A stretch of 45,557 bases of DNA from Hyphomonas sp. UBA5111 (GCA_002414505.1 DHZF01000012.1:3343-48899); one strand, 5' to 3'. Shown: positions 23,634-33,631, numbered from the stretch's first letter. Numbers and translations: made by a program. The notes: a model not told the origin generated them from the letters alone.

Positions 23634-25166
23634 ATGAAGACAATCGGCATATCGAGACAGGCCGTGGTAGCCGCGCTGGTGGGCGTGGCGATGGTGGGCT
23701 CTTTCTCCCTCGCCCCACAGGTCTTCAGCCCCGAGGCGGGTGCCCAGCCGATCCAGATTGAAGCTCCGCAGGGTGCGCCGCTCAGTTTTGCCGATTTGAT
23801 CGAGCAAGTTGAGCCGGCAGTCGTCAGTGTCAACGTGACCACGGAACGGGAAGTCGGTCGCCTGGCCGACATGCAGCAGTTCTTCGAGCAATTCCGCGGC
23901 ATGCCGGGCCTTGATGAGTTCATGGAAGAACGCCGTCAGGAAGAGGAAGAAGAGCCCGAAACGCGCGAAGGCCGCTCGCTGGGCTCCGGCTTCTTCATCT
24001 CCAGGGACGGCTATATCGTCACCAACAATCACGTCGTTGAAGGTGCCACTGCCATTCAGGTGGTCCTGAAAGACGGCAGAGAGCTGGACGCCGAACTGGT
24101 CGGCACAGATGTGCAGACCGATCTCGCCGTCCTGCGGGTCAAGGAGGCGGGCCAGTATCCCTTCGTCAGCTTTGGCGACTCCCACACCATGCGCAAGGGT
24201 GACTGGGTCGTGGCGCTGGGCAACCCGTTCGGCCTCGGCGGCACCGCCACCGCCGGTATCCTGTCGGCCGATGGCCGCGAGATCGGCCCGGACAGCCCGT
24301 ACACTGATTTCCTCCAGATCGACGCCTCAATCAACCGGGGCAATTCCGGCGGTCCGACCTTTGACCTGAATGGCAATGTGGTCGGTGTGAACACGGCGAT
24401 CTTTTCGCCGACGGGCGGTTCTGTCGGGATCGGCTTTGCGATCCCGGCGGAGCTCGCCAATGAAGTCACCAAATCCCTGATCAAGGACGGCAAGGTCTCC
24501 CGCGGGTGGCTGGGCGTCGCGATCCAGGACCTGACGGAAGACATGGCGGAAGCCCAAGGCATCAAGGATGCCAAGGGCGCGATCATCGCGGACGTCACCA
24601 ATGGCAGCCCGGCTGAAAAGGGCGGCCTCGAGCGCGGCGACATCATTCTGTCGGTGAATGGTGACAAGGTCACCGATGCCACCTCGACAACACGCCTGGT
24701 CGGAAAGCTGATCGCGAATACGCAGAACAAGTTCGAGATCATTCGCGGAGGCAAGAAGCAGACCTTGAATGTCACCGTTGGCGAGCGCCCGAGCAATCCG
24801 AATGCGATTGTTGAGCCGGCCGTGTCCTCCTCGTCTTCCGACGCGCCGGACAATGGCCAGGAAGTGACGGAAGTGGGCGCGACCTTCGAGAAGATGGATG
24901 ACGCGCTGCGCACCCGTCTCGGCCTGCGCGCCGGCGAGAATGGCCTGCTGGTGACGAACGTCGCCAAGGATGGCGTCATGGAAGAGGCCGGCATTCAGGA
25001 AGGCATGGTCATCCTGGAAGTGAACAACAAGCCTGCCACGTCCGTTGAGTCTTTCCGCAAGGCGATTGCTGACGCGAAAAAAGCCAAGCGCACGAAAATT
25101 CTGGTCGCGGTCCGTATCGGGCAGATCACGAATTATCGTACCATTGATCTGTCGGACGCCGAATAG
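23634..25166 (+). CDS. degP: DegP/HtrA periplasmic serine protease (Do family)
   Basis: A 510-residue envelope quality-control protease with a signal peptide (residues about 1-37, ending near AGAQP). The trypsin-like catalytic triad is H133 (VTNNHVVEG), D163 (QTDLAVLRV) and S238 (NRGNSGGP), followed by two PDZ domains (first near 285-370, second from about 410). A glutamate-rich loop (residues about 98-108) precedes the catalytic core. ATG 23634 is chosen for its GGAGACAGGA site and correct signal peptide; an upstream in-frame ATG at 23514 would bury the signal. It begins a run with a response regulator, kinase and glnE. Confidence 0.95.
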   Translation: MKTIGISRQAVVAALVGVAMVGSFSLAPQVFSPEAGAQPIQIEAPQGAPLSFADLIEQVEPAVVSVNVTTEREVGRLADMQQFFEQFRGMPGLDEFMEERRQEEEEEPETREGRSLGSGFFISRDGYIVTNNHVVEGATAIQVVLKDGRELDAELVGTDVQTDLAVLRVKEAGQYPFVSFGDSHTMRKGDWVVALGNPFGLGGTATAGILSADGREIGPDSPYTDFLQIDASINRGNSGGPTFDLNGNVVGVNTAIFSPTGGSVGIGFAIPAELANEVTKSLIKDGKVSRGWLGVAIQDLTEDMAEAQGIKDAKGAIIADVTNGSPAEKGGLERGDIILSVNGDKVTDATSTTRLVGKLIANTQNKFEIIRGGKKQTLNVTVGERPSNPNAIVEPAVSSSSSDAPDNGQEVTEVGATFEKMDDALRTRLGLRAGENGLLVTNVAKDGVMEEAGIQEGMVILEVNNKPATSVESFRKAIADAKKAKRTKILVAVRIGQITNYRTIDLSDAE

Positions 25167-25175
25167 GAGATTCCG

Positions 25176-25874
25176 ATGCTGGATACCGTTCAGGAAGACA
25201 CCATGCATGTGCTCGTAATTGAAGATGATATCGAAATGGCCAGCTTCATCGAGAAGGTGCTGGTCGAAGCGGGCCATCGCGTGGACATGGCCACCGACGG
25301 CGACAAGGGACTCGCCATGGCGCGGGCGTCGGAATTCGACGCCCTCGTGGTGGACCGGATGCTGCCTGAAAAGGATGGCCTGACCCTGGTCAAGGAATAC
25401 CGGGAAGCCGGCGGCAAGACGCCGACCCTGTTCCTCTCGGCGCTGGGCGATGTCCAGAACCGGGTGCAGGGGCTGAAGGTTGGCGCGGATGACTATCTCG
25501 CCAAGCCCTTTGCTCCGGCCGAACTGGCGGCGCGCGTCGAGGCCCTCGGCCGGCGCTTGCCGGTAGAGCAGCAAATCACGGTGCTGAAGGCCGGTGATCT
25601 GGAGATGAATCTGCTGACCCGCAAGGTGACGCGGGCTGGCCAGAAGATCGACCTGCAGCCGCGCGAATTCCGCCTGTTGGAATACCTCATGCGCCATGCC
25701 GGACAGGTCGTGACGCGCACCATGTTGCTGGAGAAGGTGTGGGATTATAATTTCGACCCCCAGACCAATGTGATCGATGTCCACATCTCCCGCTTGCGCG
25801 CCAAGATCGACAAGGAATTCGAGGAACCCCTGCTGCATACAGTGCGGGGGGCAGGCTATCGCCTGCAGGGCTAG
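25176..25874 (+). CDS. OmpR-family response regulator (after degP)
   Basis: A 232-residue regulator with receiver domain (EDD at 17-18, acceptor D60 in ALVVDRMLPEKDG, LAKPF lysine) and winged-helix output (LQPREFRLLEYLMRHAGQVV, VHISRLRAKID, VRGAGYRL). Two starts are plausible: 25176 (AGGAG six bases upstream) or 25203 (AGGAAG, giving the more typical MHVLVIEDD opening). It is nine bases after degP and 33 before the kinase. The degP-regulator-kinase-glnE order is shared with rhizobia, by recall. Confidence 0.92.
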   Translation: MLDTVQEDTMHVLVIEDDIEMASFIEKVLVEAGHRVDMATDGDKGLAMARASEFDALVVDRMLPEKDGLTLVKEYREAGGKTPTLFLSALGDVQNRVQGLKVGADDYLAKPFAPAELAARVEALGRRLPVEQQITVLKAGDLEMNLLTRKVTRAGQKIDLQPREFRLLEYLMRHAGQVVTRTMLLEKVWDYNFDPQTNVIDVHISRLRAKIDKEFEEPLLHTVRGAGYRLQG

Positions 25875-25907
25875 ACGGCCGGGCAGTCGGCTGGCACCTA
25901 GCACGGC

Positions 25908-27308
25908 ATGAGACTCGCCCTGCCGACCTTCCTGAAGACGACAACGTTCAAACTGGCGCTGATCTACAGCGCCATGTTTGCGGCGTTTTCGGCTGCGCTG
26001 CTGGTCTACCTCTATTATTCGACGGTCTATTACATCCGCGCCGAAAGCGAGCGCCGGCTGGATCTCGAATTCGAGCAGCTGGGCAATGCCTATTTCACCG
26101 GCGGGATGGAGCGTCTGAGCCAGTCCGTGCTGGAGCGGATGACGCGCACCGGCTCGACCTATTTCTATTATCTCGAAGACTCCTCGGGCCGGAAAATTGC
26201 CGGCCATTTCGGGCGGATGCCCACCACGCCGCCCACGGCCGACGTTCAGACAGTCTATTTCGAATTCCGCCAGCAGGAGCCCGACGGTACGGAGATCCTG
26301 CGTCCGGCGGCGGGCCGCATCGTGCGCCTGCGCGACAATGGCGGCGCACTTCTGGTCGCGTTCGACACCGAACAGCAGACCGCGATTGTGGGCCGTATCC
26401 AGCGGGCCATCTTCATTGCGGCGCCGATCGGCCTCGTCCTGTCTTTGCTTGGTGGCATCCTGATCTCACGCGGCGCAGCCCGGCGTGCCGACGAACTGGC
26501 CCGCACGGCCGAAGCCGTGATGGGCGGGGAGCTGGGAAGGCGCGCGCCTGTGCGCGGATCGGGTGATGAATTTGACCGGCTCGCTTCGCGGCTCAATGCC
26601 ATGCTGGACCAGATCGAGAAGCTGGTGGATTCCACGCGCCATACCGGCAATGCAATTGCGCACGATTTGCGCTCGCCCCTGTCACGTCTGCGCAACCGGC
26701 TGGAGATTGCCCTTTCCGAGCCGATGTCGCGTGAAAGCGCGGAGGCGACGCTGGAAGAGACCGTCGAGGAAGTCGACCGGGTGCTGGGCACGTTCAACGC
26801 GATCCTGCGCCTTGCCCGGCTGGAGGCCGGCGCCGAAGGCGAGCGCGTGCGCATGGACGTTTCGGAACTCGGTGAGGAACTGGCCGAACTGTTCGATCCG
26901 GCCTGCGAGGAAGCGGGCCTGTCCTTCAAGAGCCAGATTTCCCGAAACCTGACCATTCTGGCCGACCGCGACCTTGTGGGGCAGGCGCTCTCCAATTTGC
27001 TCGATAATGCGGTGAAATACACGCCCGAAGGCGGCGCGATCACTTTCTCGATCACGCGTGGACCGAACGGGACGGTCGACATGACCGTAGTGGATTCCGG
27101 GCCCGGTGTGCCGGAAGAGGCCCGGGAGCGGGTGGTGCAGCGCTTCCAGCGTATGGATTCGGCGCGCACGCATCCGGGCTCCGGCCTTGGCCTTGCTTTG
27201 GTCGATTCGGTGGCGGACATGCATGGCGGTGAACTTCTCCTGAGCGATGCAGGCGGCCCGCCTGACATGCCCGGCCTGAAGGCCACGCTGCGCCTGCCGA
27301 GGGTATGA
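25908..27308 (+). CDS. Sensor histidine kinase with HAMP domain
   Basis: A 466-residue inner-membrane kinase: TM1 (ALIYSAMFAAFSAALLVYLY), a periplasmic domain of about 125 residues, TM2 (IFIAAPIGLVLSLLGGILIS), HAMP (RRADELARTAEAVMGGELG) and the H-box IAHDLRSPLSRLRNRLE with H252. The N-box is NLLDNAVKYTPEGG, followed by DSGPGVPEE and SGLGLALVDSVADMHGG. It pairs with the regulator 33 bp upstream, and glnE begins seven bases downstream, so the three are probably co-transcribed. The signal sensed is unknown; proximity to degP suggests envelope stress. Confidence 0.93.
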   Translation: MRLALPTFLKTTTFKLALIYSAMFAAFSAALLVYLYYSTVYYIRAESERRLDLEFEQLGNAYFTGGMERLSQSVLERMTRTGSTYFYYLEDSSGRKIAGHFGRMPTTPPTADVQTVYFEFRQQEPDGTEILRPAAGRIVRLRDNGGALLVAFDTEQQTAIVGRIQRAIFIAAPIGLVLSLLGGILISRGAARRADELARTAEAVMGGELGRRAPVRGSGDEFDRLASRLNAMLDQIEKLVDSTRHTGNAIAHDLRSPLSRLRNRLEIALSEPMSRESAEATLEETVEEVDRVLGTFNAILRLARLEAGAEGERVRMDVSELGEELAELFDPACEEAGLSFKSQISRNLTILADRDLVGQALSNLLDNAVKYTPEGGAITFSITRGPNGTVDMTVVDSGPGVPEEARERVVQRFQRMDSARTHPGSGLGLALVDSVADMHGGELLLSDAGGPPDMPGLKATLRLPRV

Positions 27309-27315
27309 TACACGT

Positions 27316-29979
27316 ATGCTGACGATTGCGCCGATTGCCGAGACGCCCGAAGCCGCGCTGGTACGGGCCTTGCCAGCAGCGCCCTATTTGCGGCGTCTGC
27401 ACGAAACCGGCGTTCAGGGCCATTGGCGCGACGCGCTGCAGGCAGTGCGGGAAATCCCCGCCGACCTGCCGGACGCAGAGGCCATGGCGGTGATGCGCAA
27501 GGCCAAGGCCCAGCTGCATTTGTCGCTCGCTGCCGAAGACCTGTCCGGCGTGCTGCCGGTGATGGGCGTGACGCGGGCACTCAGCGAGTTTGCCGAGGAG
27601 AGCCTCGAAGCGGCGCTGCGTGTGTCGCTGGCCAGGCGCGAGCTGGAGGGGGCGGGCATCTTCGCGGTCGCGCTCGGCAAGATGGGCGCCTATGAGCTGA
27701 ACTATTCCAGCGATATTGATATCTGTGTCTTCTATGAGCCGGGTGTGTTCATGGACGGGGATTTCTCCGCCGGAGAGACCGCCCAGCGCATCGCACGAGA
27801 CCTTGTCCGGATGATGCAGGAGGCGACCGGCGACGGCTATGTCTTCCGCACCGATCTTCGCCTCAGGCCGGACCCGTCCTCAACACCGCTGGCCGTATCG
27901 ACCAAGATGGCCGACCTCTATTATGAAAGTGTCGGGCAGAACTGGGAGCGCATGGTTTGGATCAAGGCACGCCCCACCGCCGGAGATCGTGCGTATGCAG
28001 AGCGATTCCTGAAAATCCTGCAGCCCTTCGTCTGGCGCCGGAACCTCGACTATTGGGCGCTTGGGGACATTCAGGCCATCAAGCGGATGATCAACAGCAA
28101 GGTCGGCAGCGCGGATCTTGAAACCGTGTCGCCGGATGTGAAGCTCGGGCCGGGCGGTATTCGCGAGATTGAATTCTTCGCCCAGACCCAGCAACTGATC
28201 CTTGGCGGACGCCAGCCGGAATTGCGGGACAATTCCACGCTCGGCGCGCTGGCGGCGTTGACCGGGGCAGGCGTGGTAGAGCGCGCCACCGCGGAAGAGC
28301 TGGAAACGGCCTATCTTGCGCTCAGGAATCTTGAACACCGCGTCCAGATGCGCCGCGACGAGCAGACCCATACGGTGCCCGCGAACGAGGAAGACCGCCG
28401 GGATGTCGCCATGCTGTGCGGCTATGAGGATCTTGCCGCCTTCGACCACGATCTGCAGGCCACGCGCCGCTGTGTGCAGGGCCATTATGACGACCTGTTC
28501 GCGCATGAGGATCGCGCGCTGGAGGAGAGCCCGCTGGGCAATCTTGTCTTTACGGGTGTGGATGATGATCCGGGCACGATCGAAACGCTCGCTTCGCTCG
28601 GCTTCAGCGATCCGAGCGCGGCGATCGAGACAATCCGGACGTGGCACCGCGGGCGCGTGCCTGCCACGCGTACAGCCCGCGGACGGGAATTGCTGACAGC
28701 GCTGCTGCCGGGCATGCTTGCCGCAATGGGCAAGACCGGCGAACCGGACGAAGCCTTCCGCTGGTTCTCGCGCTTCTTTGAAGGCATGTCTTCGGGCGTG
28801 CAGACCCTGTCCATGCTGCTGGCCGAGCAGACCTTGCTGGATGATCTTGTCTCGACGCTGGCATTGGCGCCGCGCCTCGCGCAAATCCTGTCGCGTCGCC
28901 CGGACCTGCTGGAAGCGCTCGTCAGCCGGCAGGAACCGCCGCGCCCGGTCATCGACGAGACGCTCAGTTTCGATGGCGCGCTGGACGCCTGGCGGCGCTA
29001 TCACCGGGAACAGAATTTCCTGATCGGTCATCGTCTGTTGCACGGCCTGATCCAGGCGCGCGATGCAGGCGAGCACTGGTCCGATCTTGCAGACGAGACG
29101 ATCCGCGAAATGGCCGCCGCCGCCGAGCGGGAAACCGAAGATCGCTATGGTCCGCGGCCCGGTACATGGGCGATCTTTGCCATGGGCAAGCTGGGCGGGC
29201 GCGAACTGACCGCCGGGTCTGACCTCGACATCATCGTGATCTATGACGCAGACCCGATGGTGGCGCAGACCTGGTACACGCGGTTCACGCAGCGCCTGAT
29301 CACGGCGCTGACGGCGCCGACCGCAGAGGGCGACCTCTATGAAGTCGACATGCGCCTGCGGCCATCTGGTGGCGCAGGCCCGGTGGCGGTCAGCGTGCCG
29401 GCCTTCGAGCGCTACCAGCATCAAGACGCCTGGACATGGGAGCATATGGCGCTGACGCGCTTGCGGCCCGTCACGGGAGACGAGGCGCTCTGTTATCGGA
29501 TCATGGAGATTGCGTGCGAAGCCATTGTTGCCCGCGCCGGGAAGGATGGCGAGGCGATCTCGCAAGCCGTTCGCGACATGCGCCGGAGACTTTATCGCGA
29601 GAAGCCGGGGACCGGCCTGTGGGATATGAAGACGGCCGAGGGTGGGCTGGTCGATGCGGAATTCATCATCCAGCGTGACATGCTTCTGGTCGGCAAGCCG
29701 GACGCCATCCGGTCCAATACGCGCGAGGCCATCGCGCACTCTTCCCTTTCGGATGACGAGCGGACATTTCTCGAAGAGGGCGTCACCTTCCTCCAGTCGC
29801 TGCAACAGGTGCAAAGGCTGGCACTGGGAAGCGAAATGCCGGATGGAAACCTTCCCGAAGGCCTGAAGGACAGGCTTTGTCGGTCTGTGAATGTGGACGG
29901 GTTCGAGGCACTGGAAACAGAAATTTCCGCCGTGAAATCAAGGGTGCACGCACTGGCCGTGAAAAAACTTCAGCTCTAG
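27316..29979 (+). CDS. glnE: Glutamine synthetase adenylyltransferase/adenylyl-removing enzyme GlnE
   Basis: An 887-residue bifunctional enzyme controlling glutamine synthetase by adding or removing AMP in response to PII. Two nucleotidyltransferase domains are visible: the N-terminal adenylyl-removing domain with GKMGAYELNYSSDIDICVFY (near residue 122) and the C-terminal adenylylating domain with GKLGGRELTAGSDLDIIVIY (near 625). Each is followed by its helical partner domain, for example GPGGIREIEFFAQTQQL. Length is slightly under the E. coli protein (about 946). It lies seven bases after the kinase gene. Confidence 0.97.
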   Translation: MLTIAPIAETPEAALVRALPAAPYLRRLHETGVQGHWRDALQAVREIPADLPDAEAMAVMRKAKAQLHLSLAAEDLSGVLPVMGVTRALSEFAEESLEAALRVSLARRELEGAGIFAVALGKMGAYELNYSSDIDICVFYEPGVFMDGDFSAGETAQRIARDLVRMMQEATGDGYVFRTDLRLRPDPSSTPLAVSTKMADLYYESVGQNWERMVWIKARPTAGDRAYAERFLKILQPFVWRRNLDYWALGDIQAIKRMINSKVGSADLETVSPDVKLGPGGIREIEFFAQTQQLILGGRQPELRDNSTLGALAALTGAGVVERATAEELETAYLALRNLEHRVQMRRDEQTHTVPANEEDRRDVAMLCGYEDLAAFDHDLQATRRCVQGHYDDLFAHEDRALEESPLGNLVFTGVDDDPGTIETLASLGFSDPSAAIETIRTWHRGRVPATRTARGRELLTALLPGMLAAMGKTGEPDEAFRWFSRFFEGMSSGVQTLSMLLAEQTLLDDLVSTLALAPRLAQILSRRPDLLEALVSRQEPPRPVIDETLSFDGALDAWRRYHREQNFLIGHRLLHGLIQARDAGEHWSDLADETIREMAAAAERETEDRYGPRPGTWAIFAMGKLGGRELTAGSDLDIIVIYDADPMVAQTWYTRFTQRLITALTAPTAEGDLYEVDMRLRPSGGAGPVAVSVPAFERYQHQDAWTWEHMALTRLRPVTGDEALCYRIMEIACEAIVARAGKDGEAISQAVRDMRRRLYREKPGTGLWDMKTAEGGLVDAEFIIQRDMLLVGKPDAIRSNTREAIAHSSLSDDERTFLEEGVTFLQSLQQVQRLALGSEMPDGNLPEGLKDRLCRSVNVDGFEALETEISAVKSRVHALAVKKLQL

Positions 29980-30046
29980 GCGACGGATAATCCGAGCCGA
30001 CCCGTTCAATATGCGATGGGTGAGTAAAACAAATGGAGTTTTCTCA

Positions 30047-30562
30047 ATGAAACGTACTACTCTCGCAACTGCCTCGATTGCTGCCATTGCGGCCCTGGCC
30101 CTGCCAATGATCGCCATTGCCCAGCCGGGTGACGGTCATCGCGGCAAGGGGCATCACGGCCCACGTGGCGACATGACCGCCATGATTGCAGAAATCGACA
30201 CCAATGGAGATGGCAACCTCTCCAAGGAAGAAGTCGATGCACACCGCGCTGCGAAATTTGCTGAAGTCGACGCCAATGGCGACGGCGCTGTGACGCAGGC
30301 AGAAATGGAAGCACATCACGAAGCCGAGCGCGCCAAGCGCATGGCCGAAATGAAGGCCAAGATGTTTGCCAAACTGGACACCGACGGCAATGGCACGATC
30401 AGCGCCGAAGAGTTCAACAGCCGGGAGCATCCGGGCTTTGACAAGGCCGACGCCGATGGTGATGGCACGGTGACGAAGGAAGAAATGGACGCCATGCGCG
30501 ACAAGATGAAAGACCGTCGTGGCGGCTGGCACAAGCGGGGCGATGGCCCCCGGTCTGAGTAA
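30047..30562 (+). CDS. Exported EF-hand calcium-binding protein
   Basis: A 171-residue protein with a signal peptide (KRTTLATASIAAIAALALPM, cleavage after AIAQ) and four EF-hand loops: DTNGDGNLSKEE, DANGDGAVTQAE, DTDGNGTISAEE and DADGDGTVTKEE. All keep aspartate at positions 1 and 3 and glutamate at 12, so calcium binding is expected. A histidine/glycine-rich stretch (GDGHRGKGHHGPRGD) follows the signal and could bind metal. ATG 30047 has TGGAG upstream and gives a clean signal peptide; 30011 is less likely. It precedes an ECF sigma operon by about 100 bp. Confidence 0.88.
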   Translation: MKRTTLATASIAAIAALALPMIAIAQPGDGHRGKGHHGPRGDMTAMIAEIDTNGDGNLSKEEVDAHRAAKFAEVDANGDGAVTQAEMEAHHEAERAKRMAEMKAKMFAKLDTDGNGTISAEEFNSREHPGFDKADADGDGTVTKEEMDAMRDKMKDRRGGWHKRGDGPRSE

Positions 30563-30663
30563 GGCCGGCCTTGCTGATTGGGCCGGATGCGTGTGATGTA
30601 TCAGAGTGACTCACGACGATATGACGATACTCCTCCGGCCCGTTTTCGGTTAAGCAATCTGTC

Positions 30664-31206
30664 TTGGCTTTCAGTTCAGACCTCGACCGGATCACACGAG
30701 CGGCAGCGGGCGATCCCGCTGCCGTCTCCAGCCTTGTCGACCGCTACAGCAGCGGTGTCCTCGCCCTCGCCACACGGATGCTGGGCGATGCATCGGAGGC
30801 CGAGGACGTGACGCAGGAAACCTTCCTCCGCGCCTGGAAGGCGCTGCCGGGATGGGAACCGCGCGCGAAATTCTCGACCTGGCTACACCGGGTCGCGCTG
30901 AATCTCTGTTACGACCGGCTGCGCAAGCGCCGCGAAGTGACGATGGAAATTTTGCCGGAGCGTACCGATCCGGCCATGAACCCGGCAGAATTGCTGGATC
31001 AGTCCCAGCGGGTCCGCGCGGTGGAAGACGCCATCTCCCACCTGCCGGAACGCCAGGCCGCAGCTTTGACGCTGTGTGCGCTGCAGGGACATTCTCAAGC
31101 CGAAGCGGCCGACATCATGGATGTCAGCGTGGAGGCACTGGAAAGTTTGCTGGCCCGTGCACGTCGCACGCTTCGCGCCAGCCTGTTGGAGAGGGCCGCA
31201 TCATGA
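30664..31206 (+). CDS. ECF-type RNA polymerase sigma factor
   Basis: A 180-residue extracytoplasmic-function sigma factor: region 2 (LVDRYSSGVLALATRMLGD, EDVTQETFLRAWKALPGWEP, FSTWLHRVALNLCYDRLR) and region 4 (LPERQAAALTLCALQGHSQA, then ARARRTLRASLLE). The start is TTG 30664, the only start codon that gives complete region 2; no good Shine-Dalgarno is visible. It overlaps the next gene as ATGA. The three-gene set of sigma factor, membrane protein and periplasmic protein resembles metal-responsive CnrYXH-like modules. Confidence 0.92.
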   Translation: MAFSSDLDRITRAAAGDPAAVSSLVDRYSSGVLALATRMLGDASEAEDVTQETFLRAWKALPGWEPRAKFSTWLHRVALNLCYDRLRKRREVTMEILPERTDPAMNPAELLDQSQRVRAVEDAISHLPERQAAALTLCALQGHSQAEAADIMDVSVEALESLLARARRTLRASLLERAAS

Positions 31207-31646
31207 GCGGACAGATGATTTCAGACGCGCGGGTCCTGGCCCTGATCGAGGCCTATGGGGCCGATCCGGACATCTTCCCGGAGGCGGAACGCGTGGCCGC
31301 GCGCGCGCGGATGACGGATCATCCCGAGCGCTTTGCGCCCGCCCTTGAGGCCGCACGCCAGATGGATGCGCTGCTGGGCGGCATGCCCGAAATTGCTACG
31401 CCGGGCCATTTGCGGAGCGCCCTCATCGCTTCGGCGCCGCAGCCTGCGCCCGTGCGCAAATTCAGCTGGAAGCTGCCGGTGTGGATTCCTGCCGGGGCGC
31501 TCGCCTCGCTCACCGTTGGCCTGTTTGCCGGCATGAGCGTTGCGCAGCCGGCCACCACGCAGGATGAGCAGGCCGAAGCGGCGGTCTATGCATCGCTAGG
31601 GTTTGATACGTATACGCTGGACCTGGAAGAAGAGGCGCTGCAATGA
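31203..31646 (+). CDS. Probable anti-sigma factor (single-pass membrane protein)
   Basis: A 147-residue protein with a cytoplasmic N-terminal domain of about 85 residues, one membrane helix (VWIPAGALASLTVGLFAGMS) and a short acidic periplasmic tail (AVYASLGFDTYTLDLEEEAL). No family name is certain. Its position, overlapping the sigma gene by 4 bp and the next gene by 4 bp, and its topology are those of ECF anti-sigma factors that sequester sigma at the membrane. The call is by context. Confidence 0.75.
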   Translation: MSGQMISDARVLALIEAYGADPDIFPEAERVAARARMTDHPERFAPALEAARQMDALLGGMPEIATPGHLRSALIASAPQPAPVRKFSWKLPVWIPAGALASLTVGLFAGMSVAQPATTQDEQAEAAVYASLGFDTYTLDLEEEALQ

Positions 31647-32128
31647 GTGACACCCCCGTGCGATCCCCGCGCCGTATCTCCTTCTGGATGACCATGTCGC
31701 TGCTGTTCAATTTGCTCCTGCTGGGGCTGGTTGTCGGCATGCTGGTGCGCCAGATCCCGGATCGCGGCCACCAGGCCGAGCGTCCTCGCTTTGCGCAGAG
31801 CATGGCGCCCGAAACGCGTCGCGCCATGTTTGGCCTGATGCGGGAGTCCTACCGGGAATCCCGCTCTGAACGGGATGTGCGTAATCAGGCGCGCATTGAA
31901 TTGGCGGATGCGCTGAAGGCCGAGCCGTTCGATCCGGAACGTGTCCGCACGGCGTTTGCAAGTCTGCGCGCAGCAGATGAATCCGTACATGCCGCCACCC
32001 ACGCGGCCATGATCGCCCGTCTGGAAGCCCTTCCGCCTGAGCAGCGCGCAGCGATGGCGGACCTGCTGGCCCGCGGGCCTGAGCGCGGCAAGCGCAATCG
32101 TCGCAATTCGCCTCCACCGAAAGACTAG
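31643..32128 (+). CDS. Periplasmic heavy-metal-sensor-like protein (CnrX/Spy type)
   Basis: A 161-residue protein with an N-terminal membrane anchor (FWMTMSLLFNLLLLGLVVGM) and a periplasmic all-helical domain. The pattern MAPETRRAMFGLMRESYRES then FDPERVRTAFASLRAAD then MIARLEALPPEQRAAMADLL matches the heavy-metal resistance/CnrX-like family. It ends in a basic tail. It probably modulates the adjacent anti-sigma factor in response to a periplasmic signal; the metal specificity cannot be read. Confidence 0.8.
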   Translation: MSDTPVRSPRRISFWMTMSLLFNLLLLGLVVGMLVRQIPDRGHQAERPRFAQSMAPETRRAMFGLMRESYRESRSERDVRNQARIELADALKAEPFDPERVRTAFASLRAADESVHAATHAAMIARLEALPPEQRAAMADLLARGPERGKRNRRNSPPPKD

Positions 32129-32182
32129 GGGTTTTCTTCTCCGCCGCCGCGTACCAGACTGGTCTCAAATCAGGAGGGCAGG

Positions 32183-33631
32183 ATGAAGGAATATGCGGCG
32201 TTTGACGCGATGGGGTTGGCGGAACTGGTCCGCACGGGCGAGGTTTCCTCAAAGGAATTGCTGGATGAGGCGGTCTCCCGGGCGAATACGGCGCAGGGCG
32301 ACCTGAACTGTTTCTCCGCCCTCTATCCTGATCTGGCCGAAGCCCAACTGGCGGACCTTCCGAAGGAAGGCCCGTTTGCGGGCGTTCCCTTCATCACCAA
32401 GGATCTTGGCGTCATGATCAAAGGTGCGCCGCTGACCAATGGATCGGTCAGCTGGAAGGGCCATGTCGCGGCGCAGGATTCCACCCTCACAGAACGCTTT
32501 CGCAAGGCCGGGCTCGTCATGTTCGGCCAGACCACCAGCCCGGAATTCGGCCTGACCACGACGACCGAATCCACCCTCTACGGCCAGACCCGCAACCCCT
32601 GGGATGTGACGCGCACCTCCGGCGGCTCGTCCGGCGGGGCGTCTGCGGCTGTGGCGGCGGGGGTGGTCCCGCTTGCGCAGGCGAGTGATGGCGGCGGCTC
32701 GATCCGTATCCCGGCGGCCTGTACGGGCCTGTTCGGCATGAAGCCGTCGCGCGGACGCACGCCGATGGGACCTTTCCAGACCGAGGGCTGGAATGGCATG
32801 TCGACCGTTCACGCCGTCAGCCGCACCGTGCGCGACAATGCCGCCTTGCTGGATGCAACACATGGCCGGGAGACCGGCAGCCGCTATGTCGCCCCCGCGC
32901 CAGAGGGCTCCTTCCTGGAGGCCGTGTCGCGAGACCCGGTGCCGCTCAAGATCGCGCTCTGGCGCACCGCGCCGAATGGCACCGAGTTGAGCCCGGAAGC
33001 GGTCGAGGGCATGGAGAAGACCGGCCGCCTGCTGGAGAGCCTCGGCCATAATGTGGTGGAGGCTGCGCCAAGGCTCGATGGCGAAGCGCTGGGCAAGGCG
33101 GCCCTGTTCACGATTTCCGCCAATATTGCCGCCATGATCGATGCGCGCTCTGCCATGCTCGGCCGTCCGGTGCGCCAGGACGAACTGGAGCCGATCACCT
33201 ATTCGATGGCCAATCTCGGCCGGACCGTGCCGATGGTGGAACTCGCCAAGGCGAACAATCTCTTCAATGCGGCTGCGATCACCTTCGAACACTTCCTGGA
33301 TGAGCAGGGAATCGATTTGATCCTGACGCCGACCATTGCCCGCCCGCCGGAGAAACTTGGCGTCCTGGCCCTGACCGCCGACCCCGACGCGATGGGCGCC
33401 GCGGTGGCGAGCTTTGCGCCGCTCTGCCCCTTGTTCAACCAGATGGGCGCGCCCGCCATGTCCGTGCCGTTGCACTGGACAGGCCCGACCGAAACCGCGC
33501 CGCAGGGCCTGCCCATCGGTATGATGTTCGGCGGAAAGTGCGGCAGCGAAGGCCTGCTCTTTTCCCTGGCCGGGCAGCTGGAGCGCGCCGATCCGTGGAT
33601 CGACCGGGTACCCCCGGTATGGGTGGGCTGA
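32183..33631 (+). CDS. Amidase (amidase-signature family)
   Basis: A 482-residue amidase-signature enzyme hydrolysing an amide bond, substrate unknown. The Ser-cisSer-Lys triad is visible: K73 (FITKDLGV), S149/S150 in [12 protein letters not shown], and nucleophile S173 in [14 protein letters not shown]. The C-terminal half has the [16 protein letters not shown] segment. Resemblance to GatA-like or nylon/indoleacetamide-type amidases is only at family level. It stands alone, 54 bp after the metal-sensor-like gene, with AGGAGGGCAGG upstream of the start. Confidence 0.92.
   Translation: MKEYAAFDAMGLAELVRTGEVSSKELLDEAVSRANTAQGDLNCFSALYPDLAEAQLADLPKEGPFAGVPFITKDLGVMIKGAPLTNGSVSWKGHVAAQDSTLTERFRKAGLVMFGQTTSPEFGLTTTTESTLYGQTRNPWDVTRTSGGSSGGASAAVAAGVVPLAQASDGGGSIRIPAACTGLFGMKPSRGRTPMGPFQTEGWNGMSTVHAVSRTVRDNAALLDATHGRETGSRYVAPAPEGSFLEAVSRDPVPLKIALWRTAPNGTELSPEAVEGMEKTGRLLESLGHNVVEAAPRLDGEALGKAALFTISANIAAMIDARSAMLGRPVRQDELEPITYSMANLGRTVPMVELAKANNLFNAAAITFEHFLDEQGIDLILTPTIARPPEKLGVLALTADPDAMGAAVASFAPLCPLFNQMGAPAMSVPLHWTGPTETAPQGLPIGMMFGGKCGSEGLLFSLAGQLERADPWIDRVPPVWVG

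Noticed and set aside
24327..26207. Minus-strand open frame of 626 codons opposite degP and the response regulator
   Set aside because: No domain, no ribosome binding site, and fully covered by well-supported + strand genes; an antisense shadow.
30561..30586. Terminator after the EF-hand gene (AAGGCCGGCCTT and CCGGCC/GGCCGG stem)
   Set aside because: Stem is only six base pairs with no T-run; not convincing as an intrinsic terminator.
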